64,000 bases of DNA, from the NCBI GenBank assembly GCA_933228675.1, contig OW121740.1:1488001-1552000 (forward strand). Reading direction: 5' to 3'. A model generated the notes under the pieces. The model was not told the origin of the DNA. It did no database searches and saw only the letters and a program-made list of their open reading frames with translations. A program made the translations under genes and the position numbers. Below are positions 24,592-34,744 of this stretch, in pieces. How positions within the stretch are numbered: position 1 is the stretch's first letter; each line of letters starts with the position of its first letter. The stretch is from Stomorhina lunata (taxonomy: Eukaryota; Arthropoda; Insecta; Diptera; Rhiniidae).

Positions 24592-24972
24592 GTATATGTG
24601 TGTATATATTAAAAACATCTAAAATGTTTATACATTTGTCAAATAAAATTCTACAAAACACAATTGTTTAAATATATATTTTTTTTGAAGAAAATTAAAA
24701 AATTCCTATACAAGCAGAATTTAGGTATTTAATTAAATTTTTGTATAAATATTTAAATGAAATTACTAATAGAAATTCTTAATTTGTTGAACTACATAAA
24801 TAAACTAAACAAAATCATGAAATTAATATATTTGTTTTATAAAATACAATCGTTAACCTGCGGCGTAAGTGCTACCATCTAAAATAAGTTTGAAGGAAAG
24901 ACATTACACAAATATTCAATTAATTTTAAATCATTTTATTGATTTTGTCCGATCAACACGTCATCAAATACA

Positions 24973-25600
24973 TAGTTTACGATTCAACTTATTTTGGTTA
25001 ATCTTCAGTGGCGCCATCTGGCGAAAATTAGTCGCACCAATATAGGAACCTTTGTCGACTCATGCACAAGGACTTTGCTTAAGATCATTACATAATAAAA
25101 TGAATAGTTTACGATTCAATTAACTTAAATTTTTGAGTTGCACCATCTATCTGAAAATAATCGGAACAAACCTCCGTCGACTCATCATTCATTTCTAAAT
25201 ATCATAGCATACACAGTTTATCATAGCTTATACAGTTCGATCAAACTCAATGAGTTAATTGATGATTATCTCTGCAATTTGACAACTCGACTGTGGTTGA
25301 GGGCGCTAAGTGCTGATGACGTCCTGTGGCTGGACAGAAATTTTTCAGTTTACGATTTACTTATTTTTGAGTAATGTTCAGTGCCAACTTGGAAACTTTC
25401 GTCGGCTCGTGCGCAACAACTTTGCTAAAGATTATAGCATTATAAATTGCGCAGTTTACGATTTAAATAACTTTAAACAATTTTCAGTGGCGCCACCTGA
25501 CGGAACTTGGTCATACCAACTTAGTAATGTTTGTCGGCTCATGCGCGACAACTTTTCTAAAGATCATAACATGATCAAATGCATAGTTTACTATTCTAAA
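24973..25600 (+). repeat. Tandem array of a 132-bp unit with GGCGCC motifs
   Basis: Unit starts (TAGTTTACGATTYAA-type) fall at 24973, 25105, 25213, 25346, 25452 and 25584. Full spacing is 132 bp; the shorter intervals have internal deletions. Shared blocks are TTCAGTGGCGCCAYCTG, TCGCACCAA, GTCGRCTCATGCRC and GACTTTGCTAAAGATCAT. Units 1 and 5 keep GTGGCGCCATCTG and GTGGCGCCACCTG intact (about 25007 and 25486). Units differ by 10-25%, so it is an old array. Open frames through it are by-products. Confidence 0.75.
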
Positions 25601-25820
25601 AAGGACATACAGACAAACATTAATTTTTATATATGTAATATATATACATATATATATAATTCCCCGACAACATTCCAATTGGAACAAGGGGTACTTCTCT
25701 CAGACAATGAGCTGCATCCGATTCTATTTTTAGACTCATTGAAAGGGACCTACGTTTTAACGGCGGCTCCGAACGGCAAATGCATTAGTTAGAGAAGTTT
25801 TTCATAGCCTAATACTCAAT

Positions 25821-25960
25821 AACCAGTGGCTAGCTGAGTTATGAGGTGAACCGCCGCTGTTTTTCAAAATTTATTTTTTCAAGTGAGGTTGGCCAGTGAT
25901 CGAACTTTGGCCTCTGGTATGCTAGGCGGATGACTAACCTACTATACCACGGCGGTTCAC
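25821..25960 (-). mobile_element. tRNA-derived SINE, copy 1
   Basis: On the minus strand it starts GTGAACCGCCGTGGTATAGT, with an A-box-like TGGTATAGTAGGTTAGT, CCGCCTAGC and the B-box-like AGTTCGATCAC, i.e. a pol III promoter of tRNA type. The head is followed by TTGAAAAAATAAATTTTG and a body CAGCGGCGGTTCACCTCATA, ending at GCTAGCCACTGGTTATT. The start (GTGAACCGCCG) and the body (CGGCGGTTCAC) are inverted copies. The tRNA head cannot form a proper acceptor stem, so it is not a tRNA gene. Confidence 0.75.
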
Positions 25961-26118
25961 AATATTATATATGTAATAGATTTCTAAAAATCTCAACGAT
26001 TTAGCCAAGCACTTTTTACAAATTGAGGATACTTGAAATTTATTGTCAATATTTAAGAGCATTCCAAAAAATAGGTCTAATATAGGAAGAAATTCATATC
26101 TGAACTGTGGTTTATTTG
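25961..26118. other. Short spacer before the gypsy element
   Basis: AT-rich, and carries the target duplication ATTTG at 26114-26118. Nothing else seen. Confidence 0.5.
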
Positions 26119-26319
26119 TGTTGGCAACAGCCATAAAATTAGTTAAGTTATTGTACAATCTGGCAACGCCAGTAAATTTTGAATTCAACAGTTCTTGTGT
26201 ATTCCTTTTTCTTAGTTTTAGTTCTTATTTTACCGTGATTGAATAAACACCTCTTTTGTTAAATTAAATACAAATTGTTTATTTAATTATTTATTTATGA
26301 TCTAAGCAAGATCATAACA
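26119..26319 (+). repeat. 5' LTR of the gypsy element
   Basis: Begins TGTTGGCAACAGCCATAAAA and ends AAGCAAGATCATAACA. Carries AATAAA near its middle (GATTGAATAAACACC), which can serve as the polyadenylation signal. Confidence 0.95.
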
Positions 26320-26320
26320 G

Positions 26321-26330
26321 TGGCGACGAG
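26321..26330 (+). other. Primer-binding site
   Basis: TGGCGACGAG, one base after the LTR. TGG pairs with the CCA end of a tRNA. The first seven bases agree with the arginine-tRNA type used by some fly gypsy elements; the exact tRNA is not certain. Confidence 0.7.
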
Positions 26331-26363
26331 ATTTTTTTTAAGAACACACGCAAACAACTCATA

Positions 26364-29300
26364 ATGAATACTTTGGAAAGCGTTATAGCCAAGCTTCTGG
26401 TGCAACAAACCGAAGCTGCTGAACGCCAACAAAATCTTATAGAGACACTTGCCGGGGTTGTGCAAGCATCAAATACTGCAAACACATCACAGCAGAACAC
26501 CTACTCCGGCCAGGAAAATCTAATGGACGTGCTATCCAAGAGCATCAATGAATTTCATCATAATCCAGAATCAGACATGTATTTTTCCAACTGGTACAGC
26601 CGCTACGAAGCTCTTTTCGTTGAAGACGCCAAATCACTTGATGACGCTTCCAAGGTGCGCCTCATTTTGCGAAAGCTAAGTCAACAAGTGTACGACAGAT
26701 ACGCAGACTGTTTACTACCTAAGAAGCCGCAAGAATTAAAATTTGACGAAACCATTGCCAAACTTTCAGCACTATTTGACAGACAAGAATCTCTTTTTAA
26801 CATTCGATATAATTGTCTCAAAACTGTGAAGGAGGAACATGAGGATTTTGTAACGTATGCTGGCCGAGTAAATAAACAGTGCGAACGTTTTCGCAGTAGC
26901 CAAATGAACCCTCAACAATTTAAGTGTTTGATTTTTATCATCGGTCTTCAATCTCCTATGTACATGGAATTACGAAGCAAATTAATATCCATGTTAGACA
27001 ACGATGCTGACATTTCAATGGACAAATTAACAACAGAGGTGCAACGAATAATGGTACTCAAAAACGATGCAAGCCTTGTGGAAGAACAAACACCTCAGGT
27101 AAACGCTGTTTCATATAAAAATAACTACAAGTTCAAAAATCATCAAACAAGAAACAAACGAAATGACGTTCCTACAGATGATGATGGCCCAACACGTCCC
27201 TGCTGGCAGTGTGGATCAATGCACTTCGTCAAAGATTGCTCCTATACACAACACAAATGCAAGGAATGTGGTAAGTACGGTCATAAAGAGGGTTTTTGTG
27301 GATGTTTTCGAAAACGAAACTCAACGGAAAACAGCAAGAAAAATCATGCACCACAAAACCATTCAAAGCAAAACAAATACAAAGAAGACGATGTACGTAC
27401 AAATGTTGTTGCCGCAACACCATTACAACCACAATTCGTTAATGCAATTCACAATCACACGTCACGTAGAAAATTCGTAACAATCACAATAGCAGACAAG
27501 CAAATAAAACTCCAATTGGACACAGCTGCCGATGTAACGATTATTTCACAATCCAATTGGATTAAAATTGGCAAACCTAAATTGCAGCGTTGTATACAAA
27601 ATGCCTCAGATGCTTCAAGTAACCAAATACCTTTATTAGGCGAATTTAGTACAGAAATACAGCATAATGATCAAATTCAAATTGGAAAAATCTATGTAAC
27701 AGAATTGGAACACCTTAATGTATTTGGTACTGATCTGATTGACAAGTTTGATTATTGGAATACAAATTTAAATTTTATTTGCAACACAATTTCTGCTACT
27801 GGTCAAAAAGAGTTAATATTTAAAGAAATTCAAGAAAAGTTTCCGGAAGTGCTGTCAGATAAAACAGGACATTGTTCTAAATTTAATCTCACACTTCCCG
27901 TAAAGGAAAATTCAGTTCCAGTCTTTAGGCCAAAAAGACCAGTACCATATGCGACACTATATTTGGTGGAAGCCGAATTAGATAGATTGGAGTCTGAGGG
28001 TATCATTACACCTGTTACTCATTCTGAGTGGGCGGCACCAATAGTGGTTGTGCGTAAGCCAAATAACAAAATACGTATTTGCGGAGATTATTCGACAGGG
28101 TTAAATCAGTGTATGGAACCAAATTTTTATCCATTGCCGCATGCTGATGAAATTTTTGCTAAGATGGCAAACTGTAAGTATTTCAGTAAAATAGATCTTT
28201 CGGACGCATACCTCCAGTTTGAAATCGACGAGAGCTCTAGAAAGCTTCTCACTATCAACACGCATAAGGGTCTGTATTTGTTTAATCGTTTGCCACCAGG
28301 AATAACATCGGCACCTGGGGCATTTCAAAAAGCAATGGATACAATTTTATCCGGTATCAATGGAGTTTTTGCATACTTAGATGACGTTGTGGTTGCATCA
28401 CCCACTGCTGAGGAAAACATCAATAAGGTAAAAGAGGTAATAAAACGTTTCCAAGAACATGGCCTCACAGTCCGTTGGGAGAAATGCGAAATTTTTAAAA
28501 CATCAATAAAATATCTTGGTCATGTAGTAGATTCCAAAGGCATCCATCCGGATCCAATCAAGGTGGAGTCTATCAAGAAGATGCCGCGCCCAAACAACGT
28601 ATCCGAACTGCGTTCGTTTTTGGGTGCGGTAAATTACTATGGCAAATTCATTAATCGTATGCGAGATATTCGTTATCCCTTAGATAACCTGTTAAAAGAC
28701 GAAGCTAAATGGGAATGGACGGAACAGTGCGAGTCATCTTTTCAAGAATTTAAGAAATTACTCCAATCAAACGTGCTTTTAACCCATTATGATTCCAAAC
28801 TTCCAATTTTTGTTGCTGCAGATGCATCTATGGTCGGTATAGGAGCTCAAATATTTCATAAAATGACAGATGGTACTCACAAAGCAATTTATCACGTCTC
28901 TAGAGCATTAACACCAGCCGAACAGAAATATAGCCAGATAGAAAAAGAAGCATTGGCTCTGGTGTATGCTTGCACTAAATTTCATCGTATGATTTACGGA
29001 CGCAAATTCACTTTATTGACGGACCATAAACCTTTACTATCAATCTTCGGTTCTAAGAAAGGCATACCGACACATACCGCGAATAGACTACAAAGGTGGG
29101 CACTCGTATTAATGGGTTATGATTTTAATATTCAATATGTAAATACAAACGACTTCGGAAACGTCGATGTACTTTCACGCTTAATTGGGTATCAATCACA
29201 CGAAGAAGATTTTGTAGTAGCAGCTATACAAACTGATGACGATTTGAATTTTATTATCGACGATAGCTTACAGCATGTTCCAGTAACTCATAGAATGGTA

Positions 29301-30638
29301 CGTAGTGCAACAATGAACGATGTTACTTTGAAAGAAGTTGTTAAGTACATTCAAAGCGGATGGCCAACTTCACAGAAACACCTTTCGTCAAACATAGAGC
29401 CATTTTATAATCGAAGAGATTCATTAACAATTGTCGATAACTGCATAATGACTGGAGAACGAGTCGTAATCCCTACCGTTTTTCAAAAAAGGATTATAAA
29501 ACAGCTCCATAAAGGCCACCAAGGCATCGAACGCATGAAAAGCCTCGCCAGATCTTACGTTTACTGGCCTAAAATTGACGCAGACATCTCTAGTTATGTC
29601 AAACATTGCCGAAATTGTGCATTGGCAGCAAAATCACCAACAAAGTCCGTACTCTGCTCATGGCCAACGCCTAACGACGTTCTTGATCGAGTTCACATCG
29701 ATATAGCTGGACCTGTTCGCGGAAAATATTATTTTATTATAGTAGATTCCTATTCTAAATGGCCGGAGGTAGTGCAAATTACTACAATTTCATCAAGTGA
29801 AATTATCAATCATGTTCACGAATTCATAAGTCGTTATGGTCAACCGAAAGTCATAGTGTCCGACAACGGAACACAATTCACCAGCTCTGCATTTAAAAAC
29901 TTTTGTGAAGGAAGGGGTATACAACATATATGTACACCACCGTATCACCCTCAATCCAATGGCCAAGCGGAGCGCTTTGTGGACACTATTAAAAGAGCTC
30001 TTGAGAAGTCATATTCCGAAGTTTCTTCTGATGACAAGCTTAACCTACTCAACTTTTTAGCACAATACCGAGCAACCCCAAACTCAAGTACTCCAAACGA
30101 AAGAAGCCCGTCCGAGTGTTTCATCGGTAGACGTCTCCAAACACCTCTAGATTTATTAAGGCCAACTCAAGCCCTAAGTACTGAGAGAAACACTGACATG
30201 GAACTCGCTTACAATAGAAAGCACGGAGCAAAGGCTAGAAGTTTCAAACCCAAAGACAAAGTTTACGCCCAAATCTATAACCGGAATAAGATGTCATGGG
30301 TTCCAGGTGAAGTTATTGAACGAGTTGGAGACGTAGTGTACAATATTCTGGTGTCAACAAGCAGACGTAATACTCTAATCAGATCTCACATAAATCAACT
30401 GAAAGCCCGTTCATCCGATCAATCGTTAACTCATTCTTCAGTTGATCCAATCGATTATTCAGATCCAATTCAAAATGCAACTGCAGATCAAACAGAAGCT
30501 GATGAATTTGATATACCATCTGCATTCTCTAGTGATGATGATGAAGAATTCATCCAGACAACCGATGCTGCTAATGCTTCACCACCAAGGCGGTCCAATA
30601 GAACCCGTCGTCCTCCTAGACGTTATTCTCCACATTAA
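26364..30638 (+). CDS. Gag-Pol polyprotein of the gypsy element
   Basis: 1424 residues, uninterrupted. Gag occupies about residues 1-340 with two CCHC zinc knuckles (CWQCGSMHFVKDC near 278 and CKECGKYGHKEGFC). The aspartic protease has LDTAADVTII near 383. The reverse transcriptase spans roughly 520-730 with GDYSTGLNQ, LPPGITSAPGAFQ and the catalytic YLDDVVV near 670. RNase H follows (DASMVGIGAQ near 818; TDHKPLL). The integrase has an H-H-C-C finger (HKGHQG...CRNCA, from about 1047) and the DD35E triad (DIAGP, DNGTQFTS, QAERF at about 1112, 1166 and 1203), then a GPY/F-like tail (WVPGEVIERVGDVVYNI). All catalytic residues are present. The ATG lies 44 nt after the LTR. Confidence 0.95.
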   Translation: MNTLESVIAKLLVQQTEAAERQQNLIETLAGVVQASNTANTSQQNTYSGQENLMDVLSKSINEFHHNPESDMYFSNWYSRYEALFVEDAKSLDDASKVRLILRKLSQQVYDRYADCLLPKKPQELKFDETIAKLSALFDRQESLFNIRYNCLKTVKEEHEDFVTYAGRVNKQCERFRSSQMNPQQFKCLIFIIGLQSPMYMELRSKLISMLDNDADISMDKLTTEVQRIMVLKNDASLVEEQTPQVNAVSYKNNYKFKNHQTRNKRNDVPTDDDGPTRPCWQCGSMHFVKDCSYTQHKCKECGKYGHKEGFCGCFRKRNSTENSKKNHAPQNHSKQNKYKEDDVRTNVVAATPLQPQFVNAIHNHTSRRKFVTITIADKQIKLQLDTAADVTIISQSNWIKIGKPKLQRCIQNASDASSNQIPLLGEFSTEIQHNDQIQIGKIYVTELEHLNVFGTDLIDKFDYWNTNLNFICNTISATGQKELIFKEIQEKFPEVLSDKTGHCSKFNLTLPVKENSVPVFRPKRPVPYATLYLVEAELDRLESEGIITPVTHSEWAAPIVVVRKPNNKIRICGDYSTGLNQCMEPNFYPLPHADEIFAKMANCKYFSKIDLSDAYLQFEIDESSRKLLTINTHKGLYLFNRLPPGITSAPGAFQKAMDTILSGINGVFAYLDDVVVASPTAEENINKVKEVIKRFQEHGLTVRWEKCEIFKTSIKYLGHVVDSKGIHPDPIKVESIKKMPRPNNVSELRSFLGAVNYYGKFINRMRDIRYPLDNLLKDEAKWEWTEQCESSFQEFKKLLQSNVLLTHYDSKLPIFVAADASMVGIGAQIFHKMTDGTHKAIYHVSRALTPAEQKYSQIEKEALALVYACTKFHRMIYGRKFTLLTDHKPLLSIFGSKKGIPTHTANRLQRWALVLMGYDFNIQYVNTNDFGNVDVLSRLIGYQSHEEDFVVAAIQTDDDLNFIIDDSLQHVPVTHRMVRSATMNDVTLKEVVKYIQSGWPTSQKHLSSNIEPFYNRRDSLTIVDNCIMTGERVVIPTVFQKRIIKQLHKGHQGIERMKSLARSYVYWPKIDADISSYVKHCRNCALAAKSPTKSVLCSWPTPNDVLDRVHIDIAGPVRGKYYFIIVDSYSKWPEVVQITTISSSEIINHVHEFISRYGQPKVIVSDNGTQFTSSAFKNFCEGRGIQHICTPPYHPQSNGQAERFVDTIKRALEKSYSEVSSDDKLNLLNFLAQYRATPNSSTPNERSPSECFIGRRLQTPLDLLRPTQALSTERNTDMELAYNRKHGAKARSFKPKDKVYAQIYNRNKMSWVPGEVIERVGDVVYNILVSTSRRNTLIRSHINQLKARSSDQSLTHSSVDPIDYSDPIQNATADQTEADEFDIPSAFSSDDDEEFIQTTDAANASPPRRSNRTRRPPRRYSPH

Positions 30639-30648
30639 AAAGGGGAGA
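30637..30648 (+). other. Polypurine tract
   Basis: AAAAAGGGGAGA overlapping the stop codon and abutting the 3' LTR; it primes plus-strand synthesis. Confidence 0.85.
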
Positions 30649-30849
30649 TGTTGGCAACAGCCATAAAATTAGTTAAGTTATTGTACAATCTGGCATCGCC
30701 AGTAAATTTTGAATTCAACAGTTCTTGTGTATTCCTTTTTCTTAGTTTTAGTTCTTATTTTACCGTGATTGAATAAACACCTCTTTTGTTAAATTAAATA
30801 CAAATTGTTTATTTAATTATTTATTTATGATCTAAGCAAGATCATAACA
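30649..30849 (+). repeat. 3' LTR of the gypsy element
   Basis: Same length as the 5' LTR and identical except for one A/T difference in GGCATCGCC. Followed by the ATTTG target duplication. Confidence 0.95.
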
Positions 30850-30854
30850 ATTTG

Positions 30855-31914
30855 CATACACCAGTGACTTAAAAAACCCCAAGAAAAGTCAAATCATTCA
30901 ATATGACATAACGTAGTACCATCCTTTTGAAATCACATGTCGTTGGTGTTTACATCATCGCTAACAGAGATCGCTGTTTAACGCGATATTCTGGCCAACA
31001 TAGTCCTCAAAGTAATCTTACCAAATTATGACGTTAGTATAGTGATTTTATAGTGCTCTAATATAACAATTTTATTATCTCGATTTTCTAGATATACTGA
31101 CTAAACGAATACTAATTTGACAGATGTAGCTTCAACAAGATGACTATTATCAACTGTCAAAGTTCGAAAGTCCTTGTTGGAATACCCTTTATATCCACAT
31201 AAAATAAAAAGTTTTTAACTATTTGTAAAATCAGTTTTTTGTGTTTTAAAACTTATATCATAGCAACTATTAATTAAAAAAAAAAAAACAAACAAAACTA
31301 AATGTTTTATACAAAAATAGAATAATATTAAATTAACGGATAAGATCTAATTAATGAAAAATAAAAGAAACACGCTCTAATAAATGCTAAAAATAAAAAA
31401 TTTTCTATGACAACATAAAAATTATTAAATAATTAAGGGTGGAAAGATTAACAGTAAAAAAAGAATATACAAATATGTATATATGTACATATGTATATAT
31501 GCACATATGTATATAAACAATTGATATGAGATGCTATCGGTCAGTATTAATATCATTTGAAAAATATTTACAAACTTTTAAAAACGTGCTCATCAATTTA
31601 AATAAAAAATATTTTTTTGATAGGATCATTTTTATAAATTTTCCACGTAAGATTTTGCAATTAGGATAGTACAAAAATAGTCTATATTTCCAATTAATTA
31701 AAACCTATCAAGCATTGTCTAAACAAATGTTAAATTTCGAACATTTCCATTTTCTAAAACTCTTGCTATTTTTATTATCGTTACAATAAACTGACATTCA
31801 TATAAAAGTTATGGTCACCGGGACTGTTCTTTTGGTTAACCAATAACCCTACTTTGAAAAATGGGTATAATTTATAGATTTTTATATTGAAATTTTCATT
31901 GAAATAAATAAATA
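30855..31914. other. AT-rich intergenic sequence
   Basis: Contains an ATGTATAT/GTACATATG microsatellite at about 31470-31515. No gene or bounded repeat recognised. Confidence 0.5.
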
Positions 31915-32480
31915 TGAGGTCTGTTCAAAAAATAAAGTTAATTTTAATCTTCTCAAAAAATATTTATTTATTCATCAATTTCTATTTTTTCCCCTTCAAA
32001 GTAGTCCCCCTTAGATATAATACACTTGTGCCAGCGTTTTTTACAATCCTCGAAGCAGTTCTGATGTGCACTTTTTGGTATGCTCTTGAGCTCTCCCAGC
32101 GATTCGTTTGTATCTACTCAATCTTCTCAATTATCTTAAAAAGTTGTCCTTTCATGGGTCTTTCTCTTCAATTTTGGGAAGAGGAAAAAGTCACAGGGGC
32201 CCAAATCTGGTGAATACGGTGGCTGAGGCATGATAACGGTGTTGTTTTTGGCAAAAAAAAAATGCGAACAAGCAGTGACGTGATGTCAAAACCATGAATT
32301 GTTTTTCCACAATTCATGAAGATAATAATTCCTTATTGACCGTACGACCACGTGTTTTTTTTTTTGCCCCAGGGCCAAATGGGTTCTTCTATTGGGACAA
32401 TGGGACTTCGGTTTCGGTTTGTCATAATCATATACCTACGATTCGTCAATAATTATCATCTGGATCATCGTTGACGTCAT
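31915..32480 (-). pseudogene. Broken mariner-family transposase
   Basis: Minus-strand frames show the C-terminal half of a mariner (DD34D) transposase in pieces: DESWVYDYDKPKPKS near 32440, then AKNNTVIMPQPPYSPD-type sequence and GPCDFFLFPKIEE near 32200, and a tail like CTSELLRGLKKTLAQVYYI near 32050. Several stops and frame changes separate them. The element edge GAGGTCTGTTCAAAAAATAA at 31915 resembles a mariner terminus. The N-terminal half and the other terminus are missing. Dead copy. Confidence 0.8.
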
Positions 32481-32911
32481 TCAACAATTATTAAGCGATG
32501 CTCATGCGACTATTTTTGGTCAAAAGTTATACATACCTTTACAAATACTTATGTGTTAACATGTGTTTTTGGTCAGCGATAAGAACACACAGTAGAGACA
32601 TTTTTGATATACATATTTACATACATACTTATAAATATATTTATTGATGTTATCAAAAATATTTATATAAAAAAAACTCGAAAATTAAATCAATTTCGCT
32701 TTACACCAAATGTAATCGTATATATCACAATCAATTTTGTTTGAGTTCTTTAAAAACAGAAAGATTGTCTATTTGAAATTTATTGTTTGTATGTATCTGT
32801 AATAGTCTTTTTACTATTCCACTAAAGTTCAATAAACTTTAGAATTTGCGAAATATACGAGTTTACTCCAGTAAAAGTTTATAAGATTTCTTAAATACGT
32901 ACATACATATT
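32481..32911. other. AT-rich spacer
   Basis: Between the mariner relic and a TATACCC repeat. No feature recognised. Confidence 0.5.
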
Positions 32912-33494
32912 TGTATACCCTTTATCATCATAGATGGAAAGGGTATATTGGGTTTGTTTTGATGTTTGTAACGTAAATATATAGTTTAACGATCAAAATC
33001 ACTGCCTAAGTCGTAAAAAGCATATTAAATTACTAGACGGTAGACTGGCAGTTCTCAATTTTAAAGATAAATTGATAAAACCGGCCCATTATTTCTGATA
33101 ACCCGCCCATAAAACCTCTCTCCAGCAATCGAATTTGCGGCCCTCCCATAGCCACAAGTTTAATTTTGTTTCAGTAAAATAAGGTTAATATATTAAAAAA
33201 TGTAAGTGTACCAATAACAGTCATAAACTTTTCAAAAACCCATATAAATCTACATGTTTGTATATAGTTATTGTTTTATGTTAAAACTTTGTACAAATAA
33301 ATTTTGTATAAACTTTAATCGTCATGCAAAATAATAAACCCCATTTGCTAGGCTCAAATCAGACCAACTGGAGATAATGGCTTAAATATTTAAACATATA
33401 GAAAAAATTTTTATTTAATCACACAAACACAGACAGCTTAAAAAAATTGACCTTAGTGGAAAACAGCTTGACCGACTATACCACTTTCTTACTA
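32912..33494 (-). repeat. TATACCC repeat copy
   Basis: Starts gtataccctttatcatcat, then atggaaagggtatattggg (the family's end hairpin), runs through gatcaaaatcactgcctaag and ends cagcttgaccgactata, ccactttcttac. Diverged reverse-oriented copy. Confidence 0.7.
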
Positions 33495-34215
33495 TGTAGT
33501 TGGATATGACACGAACAAAACTTTAAGAAAGTATAAATATTTAGGTAAATAGTTTCGAGAATTGTTTATAAAAAGTTTTTTACATAAGAGTAAACGTTGC
33601 TCAAAATTTAAACATCTACTAAAAATGTATGAATATTTTGAAAAAAATTAACGTTTAATGTTACTACAAAAGTGTATTGGGCTTTAATTAGAGTAATTTT
33701 AAAAATTTTCAATTTTTTTTCCCTAACAAAGAAAATGAACAAATCTATAACGTTTAGCCAACAAATGTGTGTCATTTAGACAACCAATATTCACAAGAGG
33801 AAAAAGTATTAAAAAAACAAAAATTTAAATACTTACTCCATTAAATTTAAGGATAAAATATTTAAAGCGGTTTTTTTGAAAAATATTTAGTTCATAAACT
33901 CGTCGAAATTATGTTATTGTTGACATTGAAATTACTACTTTTCACTACAGATTGAGATTTATTTAATGACTTTTTTATTTAGTCAATAACAAAAACTTTG
34001 AAAATTAGAATATAGACATACACTGCGTTTTACTTGAATAGCCCATAGTACACTTTGAAATTTACCTCATACATCTTTGTAGGAAATAATTGCTGTTTTA
34101 TTTCAGTTTTCATTTTTAATGCTATTTATAGCTTTTAATAGAAAATAGTGAGCTATATATATCCCTGTTATGTTGTTGTACTCTTATGAATCTACTTAGA
34201 AATCTATTACGTTTT
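33495..34215. other. AT-rich spacer
   Basis: No gene or repeat boundary recognised. Confidence 0.5.
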
Positions 34216-34575
34216 TATACCCTTATACCATAGTTTGTGATGATAAAGTAATTTTACGAAATTTGGTACAGACGTTTTTTTATTGTGGGACTATTGTCAT
34301 TGAAATCGGTCCGCTATTTTCGCTACTTCTCATAATTAAGAAATTTAAAGCGAATAACAGTATCCATACTTGACCACAGCTCCCATACAAATTCGTATGT
34401 CAAAAGTCACAAATAAGACGAAAATCACAAAAGTGATAGTAAATGATAATGTCAAGTTTATGTTTATTTGTTGCGCACATCATTTTTATATAAACTGTAA
34501 TCAAATTGCTGAGTTTCGAGAAAATCGGTTCACATTTGCGTAGCATCCATATAAGACCCAATGACGGAAATGATT
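34216..34575 (-). repeat. TATACCC repeat fragment
   Basis: Starts tatacccttataccatagtt and contains aaatttggtacagacg, cacagctcccatacaaattc and cggttcacatttgcg, all matching the interior of full copies such as 47695-48420. Ends without the outer terminus. Confidence 0.6.
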
Positions 34576-34744
34576 CCAATACACATTATTTGCAATCTAT
34601 TTTAAAACAAACATTTAGCAAATCTTATAGCTAATTAACAATAACTTATATTATCGATTTCCAGTAAAATCAATAATAAAAACAATATATACATGTGTAA
34701 ATATACATAGAAATATATCAAATGAAAAGTTATGAAATTAACCT
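34576..34744. other. Short AT-rich spacer
   Basis: May include the 3' UTR of the adjacent retrotransposon relic. Confidence 0.4.

Larger units (their letters stand above)
26119..30849 (+). mobile_element. Intact Ty3/gypsy LTR retrotransposon
   Basis: A complete 4731-bp element: 201-bp LTRs starting TG and ending CA, a 5-bp target duplication ATTTG on both sides (26114-26118, 30850-30854), a primer-binding site just after the 5' LTR, one gag-pol frame without stops or frameshifts, and a polypurine tract right before the 3' LTR. The two LTRs differ at one position that I can see (GGCAACGCC at 26161-26169 against GGCATCGCC), so it inserted recently and may still be active. There is no envelope gene. 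Gag and Pol in one frame and the short LTRs suggest a Mag-like lineage rather than the errantiviruses; that lineage call is an inference. Confidence 0.95.

Noticed and set aside
24348..24671. 107-codon open frame as a gene
   Set aside because: Lies across the MITE with inverted repeats; AT-driven composition.
25310..25792. 160-codon open frame as a gene
   Set aside because: It runs through the 132-bp tandem array and changes with unit length; no domain.
25892..25960. tRNA gene on the minus strand
   Set aside because: A and B boxes are present, but the acceptor and anticodon stems do not pair and the same unit with body and tail recurs at 43946. It is a SINE head.
26364..30638. Endogenous virus (errantivirus) with an envelope
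   Set aside because: The frame ends in a GPY/F-like tail and the polypurine tract follows immediately; there is no room for an envelope gene.
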